NCBI GenBank assembly: GCA_021568835.1 | Contig: JAKGSH010000010.1 | Span: 3,472,001-3,536,000, forward strand | Direction: 5' to 3' | DNA from: Streptomyces sp. Tue 6430 | Lineage (GTDB): Bacteria > Actinomycetota > Actinomycetes > Streptomycetales > Streptomycetaceae | DNA: 64,000 nucleotides | In this document: positions 25,302 to 33,608 of the stretch, piece by piece | Layout of the letters: every line of letters starts with the position of its first letter | Numbering within the stretch: the first letter of the stretch is position 1 | Program-made: the position numbers and the translations under genes | The notes under the pieces: generated by a model | Told to the model about the DNA's origin: nothing | What the model saw: the letters and a program-made list of their open reading frames with translations, nothing else | The model's database searches: none

Positions 25302-26582
25302 ATGGCCGCCACCCAGAGGATCGCCGCGGGTGCCGTGATTGCCGCGGCGGTTGCGTCGCTTGCCGGCTGCGCTACGGGAACCGGTGGTTCCCACGGTTCT
25401 GAAGGAGGGGTGTCGGGGCCCCAGAAGGCGAAGCCGGCGGCCCCCGCACCCGGGAACGCCGTCCGCCTCATCGGCGACGGCTCCACCGCGTTCACCGGAG
25501 CCCAGCCCCATCTGCCCAGACCGGAGCGCCTCAAGCCGGGGCAGAAGCCGCCGCAGTTCGTCGTCTTCTCGTGGGACGGCGCGGGTGAGGACAGCCAGCG
25601 GCTGTTCTCCCACTTCCGCAAGGTGGCCAAGGAGAACAACGCCACCATGACCTATTTCCTCAGTGGCGTGTACCTGCTGCCGGAGCACAAACGCGACCTC
25701 TACCGGCCACCCCAGCACTCACCGGGCCGCTCCGACATCGGCTTCAACGACGAACAGGGCATCACCGACACCGTGAAGCAGCTCCGCCTGGCGTGGCTGG
25801 AGGGCAACGAGATCGGCACCCACTTCAACGGCCACTTCTGCGGCAAGAACGGCGGTGTCGGCGAGTGGTCGGTCGAGGAGTGGAAGGAGGAGATCGCCCA
25901 GGCCAAGCAGTTCGTGAAGACCTGGAAGACCAACACCGGCATGGCGAAGGCGGCCCCGCTGCCCTTCGACTACGAAAAGGAGCTCATCGGAGCCCGCACA
26001 CCCTGTCTCGAGGGGCAGGAGAACTTCCGCAAGGCCGGCCGGGAGCTGGGCTTCCGCTATGACACCAGCGGCGTCAACAACCAGGTCTGGCCCGGTAAGA
26101 AGGAGGGCCTGTGGGATCTGTCCATGCAGCTCGTGCCCTTCCCCGGCCACTCCTTCGAGCAGCTCACCATGGACTACAACTTCATGGTCAACCAGTCCGG
26201 CACCGCCACCCAGGGCGACCCCGCCAAGCACGAGTACTGGGGCGACCAGATGCGTGACGGCCTGCTCAGGGGCTTCCAGCGGGCCTACGACGGCAACCGC
26301 GCGCCGTTGATCATCGGTAACCACTTCGAGTCCTGGAACGGCGGCACGTACATGCGCGCCGTCGAGGAGGTCGTGGAGAACGTGTGCACCAAGGAGGAGG
26401 TGCGCTGCGTCTCCTTCCGGCAGCTCGCGGACTGGCTGGACGCCCAGGACCCGCAGACTCTGGCCAAGCTGCGCGGACTCGGAGTCGGCGAGGCCCCGAA
26501 GCAGGGCTGGGCGTCCTTCCTCTCCGGCACTCCCGCCCCGGCCCCGAAGGGCGTGCCCGGGGCGCCGGCGGTCAAGCGGTAG
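25302..26582 (+). CDS. Polysaccharide-deacetylase-like lipoprotein
   Basis: The 426-residue secreted lipoprotein has a signal peptide with lipobox LAGC (VASLAGCATG), a short Gly/Pro-rich spacer and a carbohydrate-esterase-4-like domain. FSWDGAGEDS carries the Asp of motif 1, GTHFNGHFCG matches the His-x3-His metal motif, and GNHFESWNGG is the late conserved block. The central catalytic Arg box is not clearly conserved, so deacetylase activity is uncertain; family members are often annotated simply as lipoproteins. ATG at 25302 is preferred over an upstream in-frame start at 25248. Monocistronic, convergent with the MinD-like gene. Confidence 0.85.
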   Translation: MAATQRIAAGAVIAAAVASLAGCATGTGGSHGSEGGVSGPQKAKPAAPAPGNAVRLIGDGSTAFTGAQPHLPRPERLKPGQKPPQFVVFSWDGAGEDSQRLFSHFRKVAKENNATMTYFLSGVYLLPEHKRDLYRPPQHSPGRSDIGFNDEQGITDTVKQLRLAWLEGNEIGTHFNGHFCGKNGGVGEWSVEEWKEEIAQAKQFVKTWKTNTGMAKAAPLPFDYEKELIGARTPCLEGQENFRKAGRELGFRYDTSGVNNQVWPGKKEGLWDLSMQLVPFPGHSFEQLTMDYNFMVNQSGTATQGDPAKHEYWGDQMRDGLLRGFQRAYDGNRAPLIIGNHFESWNGGTYMRAVEEVVENVCTKEEVRCVSFRQLADWLDAQDPQTLAKLRGLGVGEAPKQGWASFLSGTPAPAPKGVPGAPAVKR

Positions 26583-26644
26583 CGGTCGGTCGCGGGCGGC
26601 GGGGGTCGCGCGGGCCGGCCCGCGCGACCGTCACACCGAGGCGG

Positions 26645-27610
26645 TCAGGCTCTCGCCGAGGACGAAGCCGGGGTCGATCTGCGCAGCCAGGTCGGCCCCC
26701 GTCCGCTCGTTCCCCATGACTGGGCGTTCTTCAGGTGGAAGTGCACCATCTGGCGTGTGTAGCGCTCCCAGTCGCGTCGCTCGTACGCCGAATCGGCAGT
26801 CGCCCGCAGCAGATCCAGCGCGCGGCGGTTGGCGTCCTCCAGGGTGTCGAACCGGGGTGGCCGGCCCTTCTCCATGGCGCGTACCCAGTCCGAGTGGCCG
26901 ACCGTCACGAGCAGATCGTCCCCGACCTCGGCGCGGAGGAAGTCGAGGTCGTCCCGGCCCTGGACCTTGTTGCCCACCACCCTCAGCTCCACGCCGAAGT
27001 CACGGGCGTACTCCTTGTACTGGCGATAGACGGAGACCCCCTTCCGGGTCGGCTCGGCGACGAGGAACGTGATGTCGAAACGGGTGAACATGCCGGACGC
27101 GAAGGAGTCCGAACCCGCTGTCATGTCGACGACCACGTACTCGTCGCGGCCGTCCACCAGGTGGTTCAGGCACAGCTCCACCGCTCCCGTCTTGGAGTGG
27201 TAGCAGGCGACCCCCAGGTCGGCGTCCGTGAAGGGGCCCGTGACCATCAGACGGACGGCGCCGCCGTCGAGTTCCACCGGCCGGGCGCACGCGTCGTACA
27301 CCGGGTTGTCCTCCGACACCCGCAGCAGCCGCGAACCCTCGCCGGGCGGGGTCGTCTTGATCATCGTCTCGGCGGAGGCGATGCGGGGGTTGGAGCCGCG
27401 CAGGTAGTCCTTGATGAGCGGTAGCCGGTTCCCCATCGCGGGCAGCGCTGCGGCGTCCGCCTCGTCGAGTCCGAGTGCGGCGCCCAAGTGCTGGTTGATG
27501 TCCGCGTCGACCGCGATCACCGGCGCGCCACCGGCCGCGAGATGACGGACGAAGAGGGAGGACAGCGTGGTCTTGCCGCTGCCGCCCTTCCCGACGAAAG
27601 CAATTTTCAT
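26645..27610 (-). CDS. MinD/CooC-like P-loop ATPase (apparent C-terminal frameshift)
   Basis: The 321-residue ATPase has the deviant Walker A motif VGKGGSGKTTLSSLF near the start and the switch VVVDMTAGSDSFAS near residue 163, typical of the CooC/NifH-like SIMIBI class. Client unknown. The last ~22 residues in this frame (after NAQSWG) look like shadow sequence. Adding one base to the G4 run at 26712-26715 gives NERTGADLAAQIDPGFVLG and a stop at 26631-26633, with better GC3. The true C-terminus is therefore probably in the other frame. ATG at 27610 is chosen (a TTG at 27619 is possible). It diverges from the Fic-like gene across about 100 bases that include a perfect palindrome. Confidence 0.85.
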   Translation of the reverse strand: MKIAFVGKGGSGKTTLSSLFVRHLAAGGAPVIAVDADINQHLGAALGLDEADAAALPAMGNRLPLIKDYLRGSNPRIASAETMIKTTPPGEGSRLLRVSEDNPVYDACARPVELDGGAVRLMVTGPFTDADLGVACYHSKTGAVELCLNHLVDGRDEYVVVDMTAGSDSFASGMFTRFDITFLVAEPTRKGVSVYRQYKEYARDFGVELRVVGNKVQGRDDLDFLRAEVGDDLLVTVGHSDWVRAMEKGRPPRFDTLEDANRRALDLLRATADSAYERRDWERYTRQMVHFHLKNAQSWGTSGRGPTWLRRSTPASSSARA

Positions 27611-27700
27611 GTTCACCAAGAGTAGTGCCGCGCATGCGCTGCGTCGCGCTCCCGCGTGAAGAAGACCACTCTTTCGTGGGGTCCGCGCCCGCGTTGCGTA

Positions 27701-27724
27701 CTGTCGTACTCATGAGTACGACAG
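27701..27724. promoter_or_regulatory. Perfect 24-bp palindrome centred on a start codon
   Basis: The half-site CTGTCGTACTCA (27701-27712) is followed by its exact reverse complement (27713-27724). The ATG start of the Fic-like gene (27712-27714) lies at the dyad centre. A perfect 12-bp half-site is characteristic of a dimeric repressor operator; it could control this gene, possibly leaderless, and its divergent MinD-like neighbour. Confidence 0.7.
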
Positions 27725-28536
27725 GCGCTACCGCCGATCCGCTCGCAGCCCTGGGATCGCTGCCCGGGGTGGCCGACTCCGTCGAGACCGTGCGCAAAGC
27801 CGTGGACCGCGTCTACGGCCATCGCATCATGCGGCGACGCAGCACGGCGATCACCTCCGAGGCCGCCCTGCGCGGCTCCCGCGGCTCGGCGGCGCTGTCC
27901 GGCGCGGACTGGGCCCTGGAGGAGGTGCGTCGGCGCAGCGACTTCGGAGCCGACGACGAGGCGCGGGTCGTCGGCGCGGCGCTGCGGCTGACCGCCGAGG
28001 CGGGCCAGCTGCTGTCCATCTGGCGGCAGTCGCCCCTGCGGGTGCTGGCGCGGCTGCACCTGGTCGCCGCGGCGACCGACGGCGACGAGGTGGGGCGGCC
28101 CAGACGGTCGGGCGAGACGGTCGCCGAGCCGCTGATCGAGCTGCCCCTGCCGAGTGCGGACGAGGTCTCCGGCCGTCTGGAGGGACTGTCCGGGCTGATC
28201 CTCGCGGGGAGTTCCGCGCCTGCCCTGGTCACCGCCGCCGTCGTCCACGGCGAACTCCTCGCTCTGCGGCCCTTCGCCTCGCACAACGGCCTGGTGGCAC
28301 GGGCCGCCGAGCGCATCGTGCTGATCGGCAGCGGCCTCGACCCCAAGTCGGTCTGCCCCGCCGAGGTGGGCCATGCGGAACTGGGCCGGGCGGCCTACCT
28401 CGCGGCCCTCGAAGGCTATGTCTCCGGCACCCCGGAAGGCATGGCGGCCTGGATCGCCCACTGCGGCAGGGCGGTGGAGCTGGGGGCTCGCGAGTCGACG
28501 GCGGTGTGCGAGGCGCTTCAGCGCGGGGCGGCGTAA
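27712..28536 (+). CDS. Fic/DOC-like domain protein with degenerate active site
   Basis: The 274-residue, mostly helical protein has a stretch near residue 180 (HGELLALRPFASHNGLVARAA) that aligns with the Fic core HPFxxGNGRxxR but lacks the first His, the first Gly of the loop and the Arg. It may have lost AMPylation activity. Homologues in Streptomyces are often listed as an oxidoreductase without evidence. ATG at 27712 is chosen because it starts a clean coding frame; the longer version from 27625 is not supported. The start sits inside a perfect palindrome. It is followed by two hairpins and is convergent with the HAD gene. Confidence 0.75.
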   Translation: MSTTGATADPLAALGSLPGVADSVETVRKAVDRVYGHRIMRRRSTAITSEAALRGSRGSAALSGADWALEEVRRRSDFGADDEARVVGAALRLTAEAGQLLSIWRQSPLRVLARLHLVAAATDGDEVGRPRRSGETVAEPLIELPLPSADEVSGRLEGLSGLILAGSSAPALVTAAVVHGELLALRPFASHNGLVARAAERIVLIGSGLDPKSVCPAEVGHAELGRAAYLAALEGYVSGTPEGMAAWIAHCGRAVELGARESTAVCEALQRGAA

Positions 28537-28922
28537 CGGGAAAGGCGCCCCCGAGGGGGCGGAAACGCCGGAAGAAGCCGGAAAGAGTTGCGGCGGTACG
28601 AGGTCTCGTACCGCCGCTGGCATGTTCACCGGGTTACCAAGCGTCCTCGATATATGCCCATCAGGTCGGGAACTCGGCCCGTCACCTGGTGCGGCTGGCC
28701 CGTAATCGACGGGTCGACGTCGCGTGGGTGCTCGGTGTTCATGCTTCGGTCCGTGGGGCCAAATGCGGTATTAAGGTGATCCTCTCGGATGTCCTTGGTC
28801 TCGCGGGCCGTTGACTCCTTTGTACTCCAGGACCCCGGCAAGTGGAAGTGCTGGCGTCCGTTCTTTACTTTTACCCTCAAACAGGTGGCAATCGGGCGTC
28901 GGCGGCCGTGCGCGGTCGTGGC
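28537..28922. other. 386-base gap between convergent genes, partly AT-rich
   Basis: The first part holds terminator hairpins. The second part (about 28620-28900) is less GC-rich than its surroundings, for example TTCTTTACTTTTACCCTC near 28860. No convincing ORF; 28626-28880 on the minus strand lacks coding bias. Since both flanking genes end here, the AT-rich part is not needed as their promoter and could drive a small RNA. Confidence 0.4.
28591..28616. terminator. 12-bp hairpin after the Fic-like gene
   Basis: CGGCGGTACGAG (28591-28602) pairs perfectly with CTCGTACCGCCG (28605-28616), leaving a 2-base centre. A smaller hairpin CGCCCCC/GGGGGCG lies at 28546-28561. Together they end the rightward transcript. 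Confidence 0.7.
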
Positions 28923-29759
28923 TCAGGCGGTCGCCGCCGCCCGCCGCCGACTGGCGTACCAGACCAGACCCGCCGTGGCCGCCGCGGCTCCTATCGCGGC
29001 CACCGCGACGAGCGCCGGACGGGGTGGGACGGAGAAACCCGGAATCCGCTGCTTGAGCCGCACCGGCCGGTGGAAGTCCAGGATGGGCCAGCCCCGCGCG
29101 ACGGCCTCCCGGCGCAGTGCGCGGTCCGGATTCACGGCGTGCGGATGGCCGACCGCCTCGAGCATCGGCAGATCGGTCGCCGAGTCGCTGTAGGCGTAAC
29201 AGCGCGCAAGGTCGTAGCCCTCGGACTCCGCCAGTTCCCTGACGGCCTCGGCCTTGGTCGGGCCGTACGCGTAGTACTCCACCTCCCCGGTGAAGCAGCC
29301 GTCCTCGCCCACGACCATCCGGGTGGCCACCACGCGGTCCGCGCCGAGCAGCTCGCCGATCGGCTCCACCACTTCGGCGCCCGATGTGGACACGATCACG
29401 ACGTCGCGGCCGGCGGTGTGGTGCTGCTCGATCAGGGAGGCCGCCTCGTCATAGATGAGCGGGTCGATCAGGTCGTGAAGGGTCTCGGCGACGATCTCCT
29501 TCACCTGGCGGACGTTCCAGCCGCGGACCATCGCGGAGAGGTACTCGCGGGTCCGCTCCATCTGATCGTGGTCCATACCGCCGACGAGGAAGACGAACTG
29601 CGCATATGCGGTACGCAAGGCCGCCCTGCGGTTGATCAGCCCGCCTTGGTAGAAGGACTTGCTGAAGGTGAGTGTGCTCGACTTCGCAATGACCGTCTTG
29701 TCCAGGTCAAAGAAGGCCGCTGTCCGGGGCAAGGAGTGGTTTTCCACACCCTTGAGCAT
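28923..29759 (-). CDS. HAD-IB family hydrolase with C-terminal membrane anchor
   Basis: The 278-residue protein has a HAD phosphatase domain of the SerB-like IB subfamily: motif I AAFFDLDKTVIAKSS (Asp-x-Asp), motif II VSTSGAEVVEP, motif III Lys in GPTKAEAVREL and motif IV YAYSDSATDLPML. A hydrophobic segment (about 245-268) followed by RRR forms a tail anchor. The closest known type is the CicA-like group; the S. coelicolor homologue carries the label morphological differentiation-associated protein. Substrate unknown. The mycobacterial counterpart (Rv3661) also sits beside ssd. It diverges from ssd across 575 bases. Confidence 0.9.
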   Translation of the reverse strand: MLKGVENHSLPRTAAFFDLDKTVIAKSSTLTFSKSFYQGGLINRRAALRTAYAQFVFLVGGMDHDQMERTREYLSAMVRGWNVRQVKEIVAETLHDLIDPLIYDEAASLIEQHHTAGRDVVIVSTSGAEVVEPIGELLGADRVVATRMVVGEDGCFTGEVEYYAYGPTKAEAVRELAESEGYDLARCYAYSDSATDLPMLEAVGHPHAVNPDRALRREAVARGWPILDFHRPVRLKQRIPGFSVPPRPALVAVAAIGAAAATAGLVWYASRRRAAATA

Positions 29760-30334
29760 AGGGGCAGCTCATTCGGCGTAAGGTCGGCGTGTGGGTTTGC
29801 CTGAGAAGGCTCTCGGGTACACCATGGAAGTCACGGATCGTTCGCGACCGTGCTAACCCGGTCCGACTCCTCCCCCCCGAGTCGGCCGTGGAGACGACCC
29901 CCGCTCTCCCCCCGGCGGGGGTCGTCGCATGTCCGGAGGGGTTTTTCCCCTCTTTCCGCGGACCCGCTCCCGTGTCGACGCGACGAAGGTTGCCTCTCCG
30001 GCACGTCCGCGATTCGTCACCCTCCGTAGCGATCGGGCCGCTCTGCGGGCGCCACGCACAGGGCGGACGGTGCTCACCAGTATGGGTGACGGTGATATTC
30101 ACAACTCCCCACCGGTCCACAGTTATCCACCAAGATCCACACGATTTCCGGTTTCGTCGCACCGTGATTCCCACACGTTCGCTCACGCCGAGTTCCGGGC
30201 CGGTTCCGTTCGCCGGTCGCCCGACCCGGTTTCCGGCGGACCTTCATAGGGAGACCGGACGCCGGTTCTTCACACGTATGGGATTCGCGGGGCCGCAGAG
30301 GACTGCGCGCCACGCGGCGAAGGGGAGGAAAACC
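29760..30334. other. 575-base divergent region before ssd
   Basis: No gene was found. It contains a GC-rich hairpin at 29893-29926 and a run of DnaA-box-like nonamers at 30114-30142. Open frames through it are extensions of the ssd frame or shadows. Promoters for the HAD gene and the Tad operon should lie here. Confidence 0.5.
29893..29926. terminator. 11-bp hairpin upstream of ssd
   Basis: GACGACCCCCG (29893-29903) pairs with CGGGGGTCGTC (29916-29926) around a 12-base loop; GGGGTTTTTCCCC follows within 25 bases. It could be an attenuator in the leader of the Tad operon or a terminator of an unseen short transcript. Confidence 0.45.
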
Positions 30335-31438
30335 GTGACCGGAGCCGTCACACACGACCCGTCACCCCCTGCCGGAGGGCGGCAGGGCAGGCCACTGATC
30401 GTCACCGAGGACGCGGCGCTCCTCGACGATCTGCTGCGGCTGTGCGCCGCCGCCGGCGCGACACCCGAGGTGCACCACTCGGTGCCCGCGCAGCGGGGCG
30501 GTTGGGAGTCCGCGCCGCTCGTCCTGGTCGGTGACGACGCCGCGCGCCGTGTGCGCGGTGCCGCCCGCCGCCGCGGAGTGGTCCTCGTGGGGCACGACCA
30601 GGACGATTCGGGGGTGTGGCGCAGGGCCGTCGAGATCGGCGCCGACCACGTCCTGGTGCTGCCCGACGGCGAGCAGTGGCTCGTCGACCGGATCGCCGAC
30701 GTCGCCGAGGGCGTCGGGCGGCCCGCCCTCACCGTGGGAGTCGTCGGCGGGCGCGGCGGGGCCGGAGCGTCCACGCTCGCCTGCGCTCTCGCCGTCACCT
30801 CCGCGCGGGAGGGGCTGCGCACCCTTCTGGTGGACGCGGATCCACTGGGCGGCGGACTCGACGTACTGCTCGGCGGTGAGACCGTCGAAGGCCTGCGCTG
30901 GCCGGCCTTCGCCGCCTCACGAGGACGCGTCGGCGGCGGAGCCCTGGAGGAGTCACTGCCCGCACTGCATCGGCTGCGCGTGCTCAGCTGGGACCGCGGC
31001 GACTGTGTCGCCATCCCGCCACAGGCAGTGCGAGCGGTGCTCGCCGCCGCCCGCCGCCGTGGCGGCACGGTCGTCGTCGACCTGCCGCGGCGCATCGACG
31101 ACGGGGTCGCCGAGGTCCTCGCCCAGCTCGACGTCGGCCTCCTCGTGGTTCCCGCCGAACTGCGCGCCGTCGCGGCGGCCGGACGAGTCGCGTCCGCCGT
31201 CAACATGGTTCTGCGCGACCTGAGGGTGGCGGTACGCGGTCCGTACGCCCCCGGACTCGACGACCGTGAAGTGTCCCGTCTGCTCGGTCTGCCCTTGGCC
31301 GGCGAGGTGCCCGTCGAGTCCAACCTGCTGCGCCCGGACGGCGGCAAGGCGCCGCCGGGCGGGGCAGCGCGCGGGCCGCTCGCCCGTTTCTGCAAGGAGT
31401 TCTGGGAGCGGGCGCTGACCGAGGCGGGCATCGTATGA
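30335..31438 (+). CDS. ssd: Septum-site-determining-like protein Ssd (TadZ/CpaE-like)
   Basis: The 367-residue protein has an N-terminal receiver-like domain (about 20-125) and a MinD/ParA-like domain with GVVGGRGGAGASTLACAL near 135-152. The Walker A lysines are replaced (GGRGGAGAST), as in many TadZ/CpaE proteins. It likely positions the Tad apparatus at the membrane; the mycobacterial homologue Ssd (Rv3660c) alters septation when overexpressed. GTG at 30335 follows GGGGAGGA; the upstream in-frame extension to 29789 runs through non-coding leader. It overlaps tadA by ATGA, heading the operon. Confidence 0.9.
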   Translation: MTGAVTHDPSPPAGGRQGRPLIVTEDAALLDDLLRLCAAAGATPEVHHSVPAQRGGWESAPLVLVGDDAARRVRGAARRRGVVLVGHDQDDSGVWRRAVEIGADHVLVLPDGEQWLVDRIADVAEGVGRPALTVGVVGGRGGAGASTLACALAVTSAREGLRTLLVDADPLGGGLDVLLGGETVEGLRWPAFAASRGRVGGGALEESLPALHRLRVLSWDRGDCVAIPPQAVRAVLAAARRRGGTVVVDLPRRIDDGVAEVLAQLDVGLLVVPAELRAVAAAGRVASAVNMVLRDLRVAVRGPYAPGLDDREVSRLLGLPLAGEVPVESNLLRPDGGKAPPGGAARGPLARFCKEFWERALTEAGIV

Positions 31439-32652
31439 GCACGGTGTCCCGGCTCGACCGGCCGCGAGGATCGGGCGCACTCCTCGACGGCGTGCGGCAG
31501 TGGCTCGCCGAGAGCGGAGCCGAACCGACACCCGCACGCGTGGCGCAGGCACTGCGCGAACAGGGACGTGTCCTCGGGGACGCGGAAGTGCTCGGGGCGG
31601 CCGAGCAACTGCGGTCCGAACTGGTCGGCAGCGGCCCGCTGGAGCCGCTGCTCGCCGACCCTTCGGTGACCGACGTCCTGGTGTCGGCCCCCGACCGGGT
31701 CTGGGTCGACCGGGGCGGAGGCCTGGAACTGACCGCCGTCTCCTTCCCGGACGCGGCCGCCGTGCGGCGACTCGCGCAGCGTCTGGCCGCGGTGGCCGGA
31801 CGGCGCCTGGACGACGCCCGGCCCTGGGCCGACGCGCGGCTGCCCGACGGCACCAGGCTGCACGCCGTACTGCCTCCGGTGGCCGTCGGTTGCACCTGTC
31901 TGGCGTTGCGAGTGGTACGGCCGCGAGCGTTCACCCTGGACGAACTCGTGGCCGCGGGTACGGTGCCGCCGGGCGGGGACGAGGTGCTGCGAGCACTGCT
32001 GCGGGCCCGGCTGTCCTTCCTGGTCAGCGGGGGCACCGGCACCGGCAAGACGACCCTGCTCAGCGCGCTGCTGGGACTGGTCGGGCCGGGAGAGCGGATC
32101 GTGCTGGCGGAGGACTCTGCGGAACTGCGGCCGGACCACCCGCACGTCGTCCGGCTGGAGACCAGGCCGGCCAACCAGGAGGGCGCCGGACTGGTCACGC
32201 TCGAGGACCTGGTGCGGCAGGCGCTGCGGATGCGGCCGGATCGGCTGGTCGTGGGCGAGGTGCGCGGAGCGGAGGTCGTCCACCTGCTGGCCGCGCTCAA
32301 CACCGGCCACGAGGGCGGGTGCGGGACGGTCCACGCGAATGCCGCCGCCGATGTCCCCACCCGGCTCGAGGCGCTGGGCACGGCGGCCGGGCTCGACCGG
32401 GCGGCTCTGCACAGCCAGTTGGCGGCCGCGTTGTCCGTGGTGCTGCACCTGGTGCGCGACCCGGCCGGGCGACGGCGGATCGCCGAGGTGCACGTGCTGG
32501 AGCGGGACCCCTCGGGACTGGTGCGGACCGTGCCGGCGCTGCGGTGGCAGTCGGATGCGTTCGCGCACGAACGCGGCTGGGAGCGGCTGAGGGAGCTGCT
32601 GCGAAGCGAGAGGAGTGAAGAGAGCCATGAGTGTGACAGGCGGGACGGGTGA
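31435..32652 (+). CDS. tadA: TadA/CpaF-type secretion ATPase
   Basis: The 405-residue ATPase of the type II/IV secretion superfamily has SGGTGTGKTTLLSALLG at about 198-214 (Walker A), LAEDSAELRP as Asp box, RMRPDRLVVGEVRG as Walker B region and GHEGGCGTVHAN as the His box. It powers assembly of Flp/Tad pili or secretion of pseudopilins across the membrane. ATG at 31435 overlaps the ssd stop. The operon continues into tadB- and tadC-like genes. Corresponds to Rv3659c. Confidence 0.94.
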   Translation: MSTVSRLDRPRGSGALLDGVRQWLAESGAEPTPARVAQALREQGRVLGDAEVLGAAEQLRSELVGSGPLEPLLADPSVTDVLVSAPDRVWVDRGGGLELTAVSFPDAAAVRRLAQRLAAVAGRRLDDARPWADARLPDGTRLHAVLPPVAVGCTCLALRVVRPRAFTLDELVAAGTVPPGGDEVLRALLRARLSFLVSGGTGTGKTTLLSALLGLVGPGERIVLAEDSAELRPDHPHVVRLETRPANQEGAGLVTLEDLVRQALRMRPDRLVVGEVRGAEVVHLLAALNTGHEGGCGTVHANAAADVPTRLEALGTAAGLDRAALHSQLAAALSVVLHLVRDPAGRRRIAEVHVLERDPSGLVRTVPALRWQSDAFAHERGWERLRELLRSERSEESHECDRRDG

Positions 32653-32659
32653 GGTGCCG

Positions 32660-33571
32660 ATGAGCGCGGCCGTCGCCTGTGCCGGGGTGGCGGTCCTGCT
32701 GTGGGGCGGACCGTACTCGGCGCTTCGGCGGGCGCAGTTGCTGCTGGCCGGGGATGAGATCGGCGGCAGTGGGCCACCGTCATGGCAGGACCTGGCGCAC
32801 GGTCTGCGACACGTGCGTGCACGCTGGCGGTCCGAGTGGTGGTCACCGGTCGTCGGACTGCTCGTGGCCGTGCTCGGAGGCTCGGTACTGCCGGTCGCCG
32901 CGGGGGTTGTCGGGGTACCCCTGCTGCGTCGTGCGCGGCGGGCCCGGTCGGCGCGGCGTGCGGGCGAGCGCCGGGCTGACGCGGTGATCGCGCTGTGCGC
33001 GGCGCTCGCCGGGGAGGTGCGCTCCGGGAGGCAACCCGGTGAGGCCTTGCAGCGCGCCGCACGCGACTCGGGAGGGCTCGGTGAGGCCCAGGCGGCCGTG
33101 CTGGCGGCCGCCCGGTTCGGCGGTGACGTGCCCGGCGCGCTGACCGGTGCGGCACGGCAGTCCGGGGCCGACGGTCTGCTGGGGCTCGCGGCGTGCTGGC
33201 GGGTGGCCGTGGACCAGGGAGCGGGGCTTGCGGCCGGACTCGACCGCCTCGAAGGGGCATTGCGCGCCGAACGCGACCAGCGTGCCGACCTGAGGGCGCA
33301 GTTGGCGGGAGCCCGCTCCACCGCGGTGATGCTCGCCTGCCTGCCGGTCCTGGGCCTCCTCCTGGGCACGGCACTCGGCGCGGACCCGCTGCAGGTCCTG
33401 CTGCACACCGGGGCCGGCCTCGGGTGCCTGCTCGTCGGCGGGGTGCTGGAAGGGCTGGGGATGTGGTGGGCGCTGCGGATCATGCGAGGTGCGGATCATG
33501 CGAGGTGCGGAGGGGGTGTGAGGCGGAGGGAGGAGCGGGTGCGAGCGGGTTTGCGCCGGTCCGCCGGGTGA
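32660..33571 (+). CDS. TadB-like inner-membrane platform protein
   Basis: The roughly 303-residue protein has an N-terminal membrane segment, paired helices (about 70-95), a cytosolic type II secretion F domain (GERRADAVIALCAALAGEVRSG onward) and C-terminal transmembrane helices. It forms the platform on which the ATPase acts. ATG at 32660, 7 bases past the tadA stop and behind GGTGAGG, is preferred; ATG at 32627 and GTG at 32615 would overlap tadA. The C-terminal 25 residues are basic. Corresponds to Rv3658c. Confidence 0.85.
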   Translation: MSAAVACAGVAVLLWGGPYSALRRAQLLLAGDEIGGSGPPSWQDLAHGLRHVRARWRSEWWSPVVGLLVAVLGGSVLPVAAGVVGVPLLRRARRARSARRAGERRADAVIALCAALAGEVRSGRQPGEALQRAARDSGGLGEAQAAVLAAARFGGDVPGALTGAARQSGADGLLGLAACWRVAVDQGAGLAAGLDRLEGALRAERDQRADLRAQLAGARSTAVMLACLPVLGLLLGTALGADPLQVLLHTGAGLGCLLVGGVLEGLGMWWALRIMRGADHARCGGGVRRREERVRAGLRRSAG

Positions 33572-33608
33572 GGCGGAACGGAGGACGAGCGAGTGGGAGG
33601 GAGGCGGG

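Noticed and set aside
28626..28880. 84-residue minus-strand ORF
   Set aside because: Third codon positions are not GC-enriched and no family resemblance was seen.
30244..33483. 1079-residue minus-strand ORF
   Set aside because: It is antisense to ssd, tadA and tadB, which overlap by ATGA and have Walker motifs.
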